From: Dendrophyllia cribrosa | Taxonomy: Eukaryota > Cnidaria > Anthozoa > Scleractinia > Dendrophylliidae | Reading direction: 5' to 3' | NCBI GenBank assembly: GCA_024195265.1 | Contig: JAJLRJ010000010.1 | Coordinates: 33,264,176 to 33,328,175, forward strand | Length of the DNA stretch: 64,000 bases | Part shown: one piece after another, positions 30,501 through 39,900 of the stretch | Layout of the letters: each line of letters begins with the position of its first letter | How positions within the stretch are numbered: the first letter of the stretch is position 1 | Notes under the pieces: model-generated | Seen by the model: only the letters and a program-made list of their open reading frames with translations | Database searches by the model: none | Told to the model about the DNA's origin: nothing | Translations under genes and position numbers: made by a program

Positions 30501-31548
30501 CAAATAGAAAATTGATACAAAGTGGCTATGATGCCAAACAGGTCAGAGGGCTACTTAATACAAAATTTAAAGTGCTGTCCTGTTTTAAAAACAACAATTA
30601 AAATCAATACTACATGTACTAACTAACCGACTTAACTCTCCTTGGGCCCTGAAAGCACTGATGATAGATGAATATGCTTCCAACTCTGAAAATCAAATAA
30701 GCAAAAGAAATAATGATAACCAAAAATTGCATTTTACAGAACTTGGTTGATATTTAATTGTCAATGAGCTTGTGCGGATTGTCTGATCACAAGGAAATGG
30801 AAATGGAACAATGAGTCAACAATTGGCTACCAGGCTGTAGGAACCTGGTGGTTCAACAGCGGTAAAAAATTGTAGAGAATTTGGACAAAAATGTTCACTT
30901 TCCTTTATCATATGAAAGTACATCTCGGACATCTTGTACTTCAGAAAGTTAACTACCGATTCATTGAAAATTAAAGTATTCAATGATTTGATTGCAGTAA
31001 CACTTAAACCGAATCTACATGTACATGTATCGGAAACCATTTTAGTTCCAGGGTCAAAATGCTAATTCTCCTTACTGACTGCTACACAGTTTTTATGTTT
31101 GGTTGTGAGAATATGGCTATATATCAAGATAGTATCCACCAGTTAAAAATTGTTTGCTATATTCTTGGTACATGCCTGCTTGATTTAATACTTTGAGGAG
31201 AATTCAGCTACAGTGGAAGCTCTCGTAAGTGGACACGCTCGGGACCCCAAAAAAGTGTCCATAATTGGGGCTGGCATTTTCCTTTTGGGTGTCCGCTTAT
31301 GGGAGCTTAAAATCAAAGGACACATCTAAATCATAACCCCTGAAAGTGTCTGCGGCCGCTTACAGGAATGGCAGTTCAAACAGGGTTTTGTGAAGGCAGT
31401 TGTAAGTAGAGCTGTCCGCTTACAAGAGTGTCCGTTAAGAGAACTTCCACTGTATTGCTAAATTTTGGCAGCAAAGTATCAACTTACCCAGCCTCCGTAG
31501 AATTCTTTTTGATTCATCTCTGGTGATGTCCATTATTTCTGCACACAT
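18593..31548 (-). CDS. EMSY: EMSY-like transcriptional repressor with C-terminal bromodomain
   Basis: Coding exons, 5' to 3' on the minus strand: 31548-31488, 30685-30628, 30284-30243, 29183-29109, 28965-28808, 27780-27667, 26666-25786, 25239-24996, 23745-22095, 21856-21774, 21342-21263, 19769-19671 and 18682-18593. Every junction keeps phase with GT..AG borders, giving about 1,211 residues. Residues ~9-95 are an ENT domain (DITRDESKRILRRLELEAYS, then STERHRAEVRRAYSDDRLA). The EMSY-specific block EGRRLVPLMPRLVPQT follows. Next come a KPKRKRR basic stretch, long Ser/Thr/Val/Pro-rich disordered regions and a GRKRKPP AT-hook-like motif. The last ~120 residues are a bromodomain: WFLKPVDPVDAPGYYKVIKT as ZA loop, PMDFGTI, and KYNPPGHDV holding the acetyl-lysine-binding Asn. 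EMSY binds chromatin co-repressors, so a nuclear reader/repressor role is inferred. The human EMSY I know has no bromodomain. Confidence 0.88.
18815..19640. mobile_element. Dispersed repeat, copy 2, interrupted
   Basis: Matches copy 1 (11680-12115) at its left part (18820-19005) and right part (19500-19640). About 490 bp of unrelated sequence (19010-19495) sits between them in place of copy 1's ~130 bp. It lies in the last intron of the EMSY-like gene, with its right edge close to exon 19769-19671. Confidence 0.6.
20775..21237. mobile_element. Second TTAA element carrying ~89 bp units
   Basis: TTAA at 20771-20774 and 21238-21241. The left end CCCCTTCATTCCCAGAGTCA matches the 8325 element. 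The interior holds four to five diverged ~89 bp units with GTGACCATTCAAAT and TTTTGCATGG blocks. It sits 26 bp downstream of the splice donor of exon 21342-21263. Confidence 0.7.
21916..22077. mobile_element. 162 bp TTAA-flanked MITE beside EMSY exon 23745-22095
   Basis: TTAA at 21912-21915 and 22078-22081 flanks ends CCCTTTCACGGCCA and (inverted) CTCTATTGCGGCCA. On the minus strand it starts 17 nt after the 5' splice site at 22095. Non-coding. Confidence 0.6.
23790..24807. mobile_element. 1.0 kb TIR element with a RecQ-like helicase fragment
   Basis: Ends TTAGTCTGTCTACAGAC and (inverted) TTAGTCTGTTCACAGAC. Flanks AGTC/TGTC may be an imperfect 4 bp duplication. The plus-strand interior (see 24165-24440) carries a broken helicase N-terminus. 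It lies in the intron between EMSY-like exons 25239-24996 and 23745-22095. Confidence 0.6.
24165..24443 (+). pseudogene. RecQ-like superfamily 2 helicase fragment
   Basis: Starts with an ATG and reads about 27 residues (MACLLDECVETYTGIPAFKE...). A frameshift then moves to an adjacent frame with LEAKDIVAILPTGFGKSLIY, a clear Walker A (PTGFGKS) of the RecQ/DEAD type. The frame ends at 24443, before any DEAH box or helicase C domain, so it is a truncated, frameshifted remnant. Many coral hypothetical proteins carry this helicase head. Association with a transposon is inferred from the flanking TIRs. Confidence 0.7.
24830..24985. repeat. Minisatellite of GTTACC units
   Basis: Short tandem units built from TTGTTACC and CATTGTTACC with single-base variants, directly upstream (plus-strand sense) of the EMSY-like exon ending at 24996. 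Not coding. Confidence 0.8.
27165..27370 (+). mobile_element. 206 bp TTAA MITE, copy A
   Basis: TTAA at 27161-27164 and 27371-27374, ends CCCTTTAAGCCCTAA and (inverted) CCCTTTAAGCCCTAA. It is near identical, in opposite orientation, to copy B at 27987-28189. It lies 296 bp downstream of EMSY-like exon 27780-27667 in transcript direction. Confidence 0.85.
27502..27602. mobile_element. 101 bp TA-flanked MITE
   Basis: TA at 27500-27501 and 27603-27604 flanks CAGTTGAAGCTTGTGTAAGC at the left and an inverted CAGTTGTGGTTCTTC at the right. It belongs to the CAGT-ended family that also includes 28598-28804 and 31211-31452. Confidence 0.6.
27987..28189 (-). mobile_element. 203 bp TTAA MITE, copy B (inverted to copy A)
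   Basis: TTAA at 27983-27986. The right flank is TAAA, a one-base decay of the duplication. Ends are CCCTTTAAGCCC on both sides. Its interior matches copy A read on the other strand (CATCAAATTTC, ATAAGGCATT, CTCATGACC). It lies 206 bp upstream of exon 27780-27667 in transcript direction. Confidence 0.85.
28598..28804. mobile_element. 207 bp TA MITE abutting an EMSY splice donor
   Basis: TA at 28596-28597 and 28805-28806. Ends are CAGTATACTCTCTCTAAG and (inverted) CAGTGTATATACTCTCC. The interior has GTCCACCTTA-type blocks. The right TA forms intron positions +2 and +3 of the donor of exon 28965-28808, so the element tip begins at +4. Confidence 0.75.
29020..29093. repeat. End fragment of an 89 bp-unit TTAA element
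   Basis: Contains TTTTCTTGAATTTTGATG, CACTCTTGGGAGTTAA and AAAGGGTTAA, the right terminus seen at 8755-8804. No left end is present. It lies 16 bp upstream of exon 29183-29109's 3' boundary on the plus strand. Confidence 0.6.
29818..29920. repeat. 103 bp perfect-type hairpin
   Basis: Two ~50 bp arms (GGAATTTTTAAGAACAC... and its complement ...GTGTTCTTAAAAATTCC) around a tiny AAA loop, following an A-run. A further palindromic stretch follows to about 30070. Probably a short foldback MITE in an EMSY-like intron. Confidence 0.7.
31211..31452. mobile_element. 242 bp TA MITE, CAGTGGAAG family
   Basis: TA at 31209-31210 and 31453-31454. Ends are CAGTGGAAGCTCTCGTAAG and (inverted) CAGTGGAAGTTCTCTTAAC. 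The interior holds GTGTCCGCTTA-type blocks. Its right end is about 35 bp from EMSY-like exon 31548-31488. Confidence 0.8.
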
Positions 31549-32466
31549 AATGACTTATAAAATCCTGGTCCTCTCCTAAAACATAGAACAGAATAAATGG
31601 CATTGTAATGATTAACCACAAAACAAAACAATTTGAAAAGATCTGAATTTTGAGCCATTTTGAAGGCAGAAGGGCATACATGTATCTATTGGTATTTAAT
31701 GGGTGGGGGAGTGTTGATCCTTTAACAAAACAGAGGGAAAGACAAATAAGTTCAAAATTATTATTATAATTATTTTATAGTTTCACAATAACTGTATAAA
31801 TTTCACATTACCATACAGTTTAGTACACAAGATAAATTCAGGGTTTTGGGAGCCTGACAGCAACCCCTTCCAAAGAGTTTCAGGTGTATTATGGGTAAAT
31901 ATAAGTTATGTTTTGCATTGTTTGTAAAATAGAAGTTCAAATAAGCTACCCGAAAGATCGAGAATTGAAGGAATGATTTTTCTTTTCTATTAAACTGGGA
32001 TGGTAATCAAAAGAACGACAAATAGCAGCCTACGTATATCAAAGAAGCAATGAGTCTCCAACCAATATTTGTCATTGCTGATTCGCATTTCTCGGAGTGT
32101 CGGGCATTAAACGTACGCGTAAACTGTATAGTAACATGCCTCGATCAATTCCACACCCCTTCTAAATTTGCGACTGTTGAAACAAAACTCTTTATTTTTA
32201 TAAGTTTTTAAGAAATTGCTGTGGCACTTTCATAATTCTGAAGATGTTTCTAAATAAGGTTATGCGAACGCTTAAAAACTCGATCAAGCAAACAGTGAAG
32301 GATAATTTTGTCCGCGGAAACACAAAGTCACAGTGCCGTCTGGGAGGGATTCTAAGTATGAATCCTCCAAAAAAAATACAATGAAACATATTTCAACGCA
32401 AAAGAGACAACTTCTAAATATACAACAATGAAACAAGATCAAAATAGAAAAACTGTAAGCGTACCT

Positions 32467-32520
32467 TCACAAAAAGGCGTAACTTTCTTCAACAATCGCG
32501 AAGGGTAGACCGTCCGCCAT
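32467..32520 (-). other. 17-codon upstream ORF in EMSY 5' exon
   Basis: In the presumed first exon (donor GT at 32464-32463) an ATG at 32520 opens a frame MADGLPFAIVEESYAFL, ending in TGA two bases before the splice site. The ENT-domain start is in the next exon (31575-31488, ATG at 31548), so this frame would be an upstream ORF if transcription begins above 32520. The position of the transcription start is unknown. Confidence 0.45.
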
Positions 32521-34604
32521 ATTGATTTCTCTTACAGCAGTACGCATGCGTTGTGTTGTTGTTTACAGAGACAATGTACGTGCGGGCTCAGCTTGAATTG
32601 CGAGGAGTTGTCAAGTTGTTTTTTCGCGAAAGGAAGGGTGATTCGAACGAATCATCGAGATTTTCACGAACCGTGAGCTAACTACACGTTGCCCTTAAGG
32701 TAAGAAAAGTATCAAAAATTTTGTACTTCCATGTAGGGTTTTTTTTACATTAAACATACGCTCTAGAATGATGAATGCGTTTGAGTCTTCTCCCAATCGA
32801 TCTCGGCACTGTTTTGTTCATAGCCTGAAGCCCAAGAAGGTGGGCGCGAATCATTGGACTCAAAAAGACTCGTTTCTTTGCTTTATAGCTTATTCATAAT
32901 GCCAGAGAACCCAGATTTTAAACAGAATGCAGTCTGGAACGGAGCAAGTGCCGCAACGGTGCTTTGCCGTTTGGTTTGATTTTTCATAAATAAAACCTGA
33001 TCTTGTCACGATGTCTTTTAGTAGATTTTACACTGGCTACCGAGGCGTGCATTTTTAATACAGTTAGCTGTTGTAATGTATGGTTTTTCAGGTCGCGAGA
33101 AAAAGAAAACTTAGAAATGTCAAAGTGCGTGGAATTTGAATCAGACAATTCTTTATTCATCATGCAAAAAATTCAATCAGAACATATACTGTATGTTTCC
33201 AGACGTTTTTACATACATTCGTTTACTATAAATTATATATGCAGGCGTACTGTATCTGTGTAAATCAAGGACTTTTGCCGGATTCCTCAGTACATAAGCT
33301 AAGGTGGTAACCACAAATATCTTATTAATATGTAATGTTTCTAAAAAAACCAGCAGTTTACAGCCGTTAGAAGTTCTATTTACAAAAAAACTGAAATGTT
33401 ATAAATAAAAATGTTGCCCGGCTTTTTTTGCTTAAAAATCAGCAAAACTCCAATTAAATCCAAATTGATTGATTTAATTAGTTCTTTAAATATATATGCA
33501 AAAGTGATTGAGTTGTTTGAACAGGTCACCACAGCCCTTGTATATTGGTGCAAATTATTTACATTTGTAAGATAGATTTACAAGCAAAAAGTGACTCAAT
33601 TTAAGATATGCTTTTATAGACTTGAAAAATTTATTTAACCATTAGATGAGATGCACAGTTTGTTGACTTCAATTAAACAAGACAATCCATTTTTTTTCCT
33701 CCTTTTCCATCTGCTCTGCTTACAGATCTGGACATGTAAGTGAAATGATAATTTAAAATTGTTCAGTTGCCCAACATTTTTCTTAAAAAAAAAAATTAGT
33801 ATGCAAAACTACAATTAAATCAACAACCCTTGTATTTATATTAGTGCAATTTAAGACAGACATAATATAAGCTAAAAATAAAAGTGAAAAAAAAAACGTT
33901 CGACCTTAAGATAAGATGCACAGATTGTTGACTTTGATAAAACAGGACTATCCATTTTATTATCTTGTGAAAACGGGAAGCGTTGAGCGAGATATAATAG
34001 TATATGGAAACAGACTTGTACCACCATCTGTAAACTTTTGTAATTCCCTAGTGTATTAAACAGATGATTGCGTATTTAAATTCCCAAGCTTCGATTATGT
34101 CATTTAATTGTCTAGACAGTGTCGTTTCACACAGTGCATAAACTCAGTATGGAAAATTAAAACTGACTTGTGGACTTAAAGTGCCTATTTTTTAAAACCC
34201 CTTTTCAATATTGTGAAAGAGACGATTTTTAACTTAAGTCCATTGCTGACATTATTTCACCACTGACTTCGCTAATGGGAGATCAAGTAAAATTCCTAAA
34301 ATCAATAGGCATTGCTGCCGAGTTTATTGGCCAAGATCAAAAGGATGAAGAGGCGAAAAAGCCGTTGAAAGGGGAGACTGCAAGATTGTCTTTGGCTCAC
34401 CAGAGTCATTTTAACGCACATGCATAATGAACGGGTTATCGGTAACGGAGATAGATATGCAAATGAGCACTTGCTCACTCCTTCCATCAGCTGTAAACTT
34501 AGTGACGTAATGCTTTGTTACGAATGCGTTTCGTAACAAGAACTGCGTGAATCCAGCGATAACAATAACTAATTTGTTGTAAACGAATATAAACAACAAT
34601 AAGC

Positions 34605-34725
34605 TTAAAGGTGTTTTGCATTTGGAGTCTTCAATGCAACATTAAAGTTGATCTAAAAGGATTTTTGAAACAAGACACGCGTTTTGATGCGTATCTACCT
34701 TTAAATAACAAAATTTAGGGCGGGA
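34605..34725. repeat. Second copy of a repeat found inside the 6922-8316 element
   Basis: About 115 bp with GCATTTGGAGTCTTCAATGC, AAAAGGATTTTTGAAAC and CGTTTTGATGCGTATC. It matches the inverted sequence at about 7375-7485 with roughly 10-15 percent differences by eye. Confidence 0.7.
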
Positions 34726-34859
34726 GAGACAATAACATGTCACTGATTAAGAAAAAAAACTCCAAGACTTGGAAACACAGCTTGATCATATTTTTTAGTT
34801 TTTTTCATAAATCTCATACTAACACCTTACGAACCTACTAAACATAACTACGGAAAAAC

Positions 34860-35210
34860 GTCGAGTAGATAAGACTAACACTTAACAAACGTCCTTACAT
34901 ACAGGAAAATGTTGAGAAGATAACGCTTACAACTTACGAACATACATGTACGAATGTAAGAAACAACATTGAGAAGATAAGGCTAACAACTTACGAACGT
35001 TCAAATGTAAGAAACAACATTGAGAAGATAAGGCTAACAACTTACGATAAAAATAACAATGATCGAACATACGAACTTACAGGAAAACATTGAGAAGATA
35101 AGGTTAACACCTTACGAACCTACGAATGTACGAACATACGAACGTACAGAAAAACATCGAGAAGATAAAACTAACACCTCAGGAACATACGAATGTACAG
35201 GAAAACATTG
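34860..35210. repeat. Minisatellite, AACATTGAGAAGATAAGGCT unit
   Basis: Six or more variable units of roughly 50-60 bp, each with GAAAACATTGAGAAGATAA, CTAACA(A)C(C)TTACGAAC and ACGAATGTA blocks. Non-coding. Confidence 0.75.
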
Positions 35211-35625
35211 AAAATGGCATTTTTTTTGGGGGAGGGGGGGTGAGGCTAACGAGCACTGCGTTATAAAAACCGCAGACTGAGGCGAGTCAAAATATGTGAC
35301 CAAGGGTGTGGGAGTCAGGCTGGAAGGCAAAGGAGGGGGAGGGGGAGAGGAAGAAAAAATGTTCTTTCTCTTCCCTGCCCCCTCCTCACCCCTTTCATTC
35401 CTCCCAGTCCCCGACGCTGTGCAAAACCAAGATGGCGACCAAACACTAAATTCAGCACTCGCCTACAAACAAAACGCCTGCACTGCAGGCTATGAAAATG
35501 TAAAGTGCAGAGAAATATAATTTTCAGTTTGGTTTCGTTACGTCTGGTTCTTCACGATTTTTACTAGCCCAAATGGCTAGTGAAAGCAAAATTCCACTAG
35601 CCAAAACTGAATTTTTACTAGACTT

Positions 35626-35658
<33 letters not shown>

Positions 35659-36373
35659 GGTAAATTGACCACAATGAACGTAAAAAAGATTCAGCTTTTT
35701 GGATGTTTTTATGTTGGCCAATTTACCTTATCAACTCAATTGATAAAACCAGATTTCCTTGCTTTAAAATCTGAGTTTTTAATGAATTTAAGACTCAGTA
35801 TCTGAATCTTTTGAACCAAAATTACTCAAACATACTCAGTTTTCATGGCATGGTACCAAGGGGGGCGCATAATCGAGGAAGAGTGCCGTGTCATCATCAT
35901 TTTTTGTGTTACTTTAAGAAGCCCAAAAGAAGGGGGTGGGGAATGGTAAATCCGAGACTCGCCGAGACGCCGGACCCTTGTTTCAAAATCCGAGACCGCG
36001 ACCGCAGCTACGTTATAAAATCCGAGCCCGAGACCCAATGCGGGAAAAAAACGAGCCCGAGACTTAGTGCCAAAAATATCCGATTCACCTATCAAACAAC
36101 AAACAAGGATGAAGAATGAGAATGCTTGACAAAAGTATCCAAGATTCCGAGACCTTGAGAATAAAATCCGAGATTCCGAGACAAAAAAAGCACCAGCCAA
36201 ATAAGACTTTGAGACTTCAAACAAAAACTGCCAAGATTTCGAGACCGGACCAAAATTTTCCGAGATCCACGATTTTGAAGGTACCATTCGCCACCCCTAA
36301 AAGACATACATATTATACCAGTGGGCAACCAAAATTAATAATCCAGTTCTGTTTAAAATTAAACCATACTCCA

Positions 36374-36520
36374 GGGCTGTGCTCTAGCAGTGCCCAGGGG
36401 CCTCAGGCTCCTTACTTTTATCTTCGGGTGACTAGAAAAAACTTACTTTTGCATGAAGCCTAAGTGCCGGGCACCCCAGATTTCATAGCTGGGCTCCCTG
36501 TGATTCTTCTAAGAGCACAG
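36374..36520. mobile_element. Possible ~150 bp MITE upstream of FSP1
   Basis: Inverted ends AGGGCTGTGCTCTAG and AAGGCTGTGCTCTTAG. No clear target duplication was seen. Non-coding. Confidence 0.4.
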
Positions 36521-36984
36521 CCTTGTACCCTGATAGTGCTCTAAAAGTAAAAACAAGATGAAGGGGTGCACAGAATAAGGTCCTAAGTGATTTTTGATGT
36601 AACATCAAATTCTCCCTGTGTTTTACAAGGGAATGCAAGGCAGTTTGGAATGAGAATCTGGCAGTTTATCAGAAGTCACTTAGGGCTTTTTTCCAGGCAC
36701 CCCTTTTAGTGTCGTGGGTCGCAAATGGCCAGGATGGAAATGGATCAAGTTTATCACTTGTGTCTTGGAAAACTCACTAAAACTCAGATTATGGTTGTTT
36801 CTCCCTTTCAAAATTCACTTGATATCTTCCTCTTAGTGTTCTATAAGCATGTCGTTGCAACTTCGACGCCAAAACATCAAAATCCCTTTGGCATAGCTCC
36901 TCTCATTGACGGTGGGTGCTTATTAACACTTATTAACTTTTCTCAGGCTCCACATGAGTGCGTATTGCACACACAAGTGATGTC

Positions 36985-39900
36985 ATGGGGAACTCGTCTT
37001 CCTCGTCAGCTCCACCAAAAAATGCCTGTGAGGTAGTTATTGTAGGAGGCGGTTATGGCGGGATACAGGTGGCTATGCATCTTGACAGCTACTGCAAAGT
37101 CATACTTATCGATCCAAAAGATGCTTTTCATCATAGCTTGGGAGGACTGCGCTGTGTCGTGGAGCCATCTTTTATCAAAAAGACGCTGATACCGTATGAA
37201 GGAGCTTTGAAGCATGGTACATTTGTCAAGGATCGTGTTGTTAGTTGCAATATCTCCAGGACAACTGTGACTGTCGCTAGTGGAAACGAAATAAGCTATG
37301 ATTATCTTGTGTTCGCGTGTGGCTCATCTGTGCCATTTCCTGGTAAGTTATGCTGACTCACATTTAAATACTTGACAGTACAGTCGAACCTTCATTAAAG
37401 ACCACAGTTTCTCTCCAATGGTCATGTTTGCCTGTCCTGACTTCTAATCCATTCACTTTATTTTACAGTCAAAACCGGCCAAGTGTTCATGCCTGGAGTG
37501 ATTTAATGAATTCATTGCAAATTTGATTCATTACTCAGTTCAATAATGCACGCTTCAGATGAAGAATTCAAAATTCAAAACAAACCTTAATCCAAAACTC
37601 AGATTTTGATTGGGCGGCTCTTGTGCGACTTTATATGCTCAGCTGGCGTGAGATTTGGGGTCAATTCAATAAAACTTTTACAAGTGTAGCTATTGTTTTC
37701 AACCCCTGAAACAAATGGCTACACTTGGAAATATCACTTGTAAAAGTTTTATTAAATTAATGCCAGGACAAGTTTCTCATGTTTCTTGATTTACAAAATA
37801 ATTAAAAAAATTATGTAACTGCAGTCAAATCTCCATGTGTGACCACCTCTCCAGGCTAAGTGACCACTTACCCAAAGTACCAAAAATTTCTCCTGACCAG
37901 TCAAATCACTATATTTGAAACCTCTCGTAAGAGACTGCTTTCAACACTTTCAATTTGATTTTTTCTTTTGTTTTTAACCACCGGAAAGCAACCACTTGCC
38001 CATGCATACATGTATTTTGATGTCACTATGGACGCTCGATGTTCAAAGGATGTTCTTTGTAAAGTATGGTAATAAAGTGTGTGTGTTGTTGTTGTTGTTG
38101 CAAATTGAATAATGTGTTGCAGTACAAGTCCAATCTAATGGAAATTTTGTCCCCTGTACATTGTATCAAAACGCCCATATGATTCACTATTAATCTTTGA
38201 CTAATAAGTGCTTTGTACATTGAAATTACATTTACTACAGGTTCATATGATTCAAAGTTAAAGTCTCCTGTAGTGTTACCTCTAGTAAGTGACCACCTCC
38301 CGTTAGCGACCACCTCCCGTTAGTGACCACCTCCCATAAGTGACCACCTCCCGTTAGCGACCACCTCCCGTTAGCGACCACCTCCAGTTAGCGACCACCT
38401 CCTGTTAGCGACCACCTACCATAAGCGACCACCTCCCGTTAGCAACCACCTCCCGTTAGCGACCACCTCCGGTTAGCGACCACCTACCATAAGCGACCAC
38501 CTCCCATAAGCGACCACCTCCTGTTAGCGGCCACCTCCCGTTAGCGGCCACCTCCCATTAGTGACCACCTCCCGTTAGCGGCCACCTTGGCTTTGAATTT
38601 TGGGTGGTCGCTAACAGGAGGATCAACTGTAATTTAAAGTCAAGTCATTAAAATTATGTCATTTGTTTCTGAAGGCAAGGTACCTCTAGGAACAAGCATG
38701 GAAGATGCTGAAAAACTCTTCCGTGAATGTGCGGACCAGGTATGTAATTATGCTTAACTAAGGAAAGATGGCAAATTTTAAGCTTGGTCTTGAAAAAAAA
38801 AAAAAATGTCAGTATTTCAGAGCATGGGACAAGGTTTCACTTTGACTTTAATTCACAGACTGAAAATTTAAAACACTCTACCTTATGTAGTAAACAGCAC
38901 CACAGGAAAGTACTGCTCAGTCGCTTTCAATTGAGCAGTCACACTTGATTTCATCCACAGCCTCAAAGGTTAGAATCACCTTATACAGCATAATAAACAG
39001 TACCACAGGAAAGTACTGCTCAGTAGCTTTCATTTGAATGGTCACACTTTATGATTTCATCTACAGACTCAAAAGTTAGAACCACCTTGTTCAGCATAAT
39101 AAACAGTACCACAGGAAAGTACTGCTCAATACACCTGTACAGTAGCTTTCATTTAAATGGTCACACTTTAGGATTCCATCCACAGACTGAAAGTTAGCAC
39201 AACCTTGCATAGCTTAATAAACAGCACTACAGGAAAGTACCCCTCACTAAAGGTCACCCTTTAATTCATCCATATAGACTCAAAAGTTTGAACCACCTTG
39301 TACAGCATACGAAAATAGCAACACAGGAAAGTTCTGCTCGGCTAAGCTTTTACTTGATTGATCACTGACATGCTCCTAAGGTTTAAAAGTAAACAAATTC
39401 CAAAATATTTTTTCCAAATTTTTGTAAACAAACAACAGCTGAAGAAAGTTCTGCTCACTTGTTTGTTTCTTTTGTTGGCGTCCCTAATTAGTGGGCCACT
39501 AAACGTACATTGTACTTGTGACCAGCTAGTAGTTTTCTGAAAATTAAATAAAGTTATTGATTGATCGATCAGCACAGGGTAATAAACAGTGCTACACACT
39601 TTAGGAATTCATCCACAGTCTCAAATGTTAGAAGCACCTTGTACAGCATAACAAACATCACCACAGGGAAGTATTGCTCAGTACTTTTCATTTGAATGGC
39701 TACACATCAGGATTTCATCCACAGAATCAAAATTATAGCATAATGAACAGCAACACAATATTAAAAGCACTGTTCATTAGGTTTTATTTGAATGGTCACA
39801 TGAAGGATTTAAGCCACAGCCCACTTTGTATAGCATAATACACTTTATAACTGGGAGTTACAACTCATTTACTGTTGTCATATTTTTAGGATTTCATTCA

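Larger units (their letters stand above)
32530..36984. other. Intergenic interval between EMSY and FSP1
   Basis: No exon recognised. It includes a partially duplicated ~250-300 bp block (about 33400-33690 and 33780-33960, sharing GATGCACAG.TTGTTGACTT), an array at 34860-35210, a stretch of CCGAGAC-type repeats (35960-36270), a TAGCCAAA/TGGCTAGT-rich block (35565-35640) and a possible MITE at 36374-36520. Confidence 0.5.

Noticed and set aside
36725..37036. 103-residue ORF overlapping FSP1 exon 1 in another frame
   Set aside because: Runs out of frame over the conserved FAD motif of FSP1; a shadow frame.
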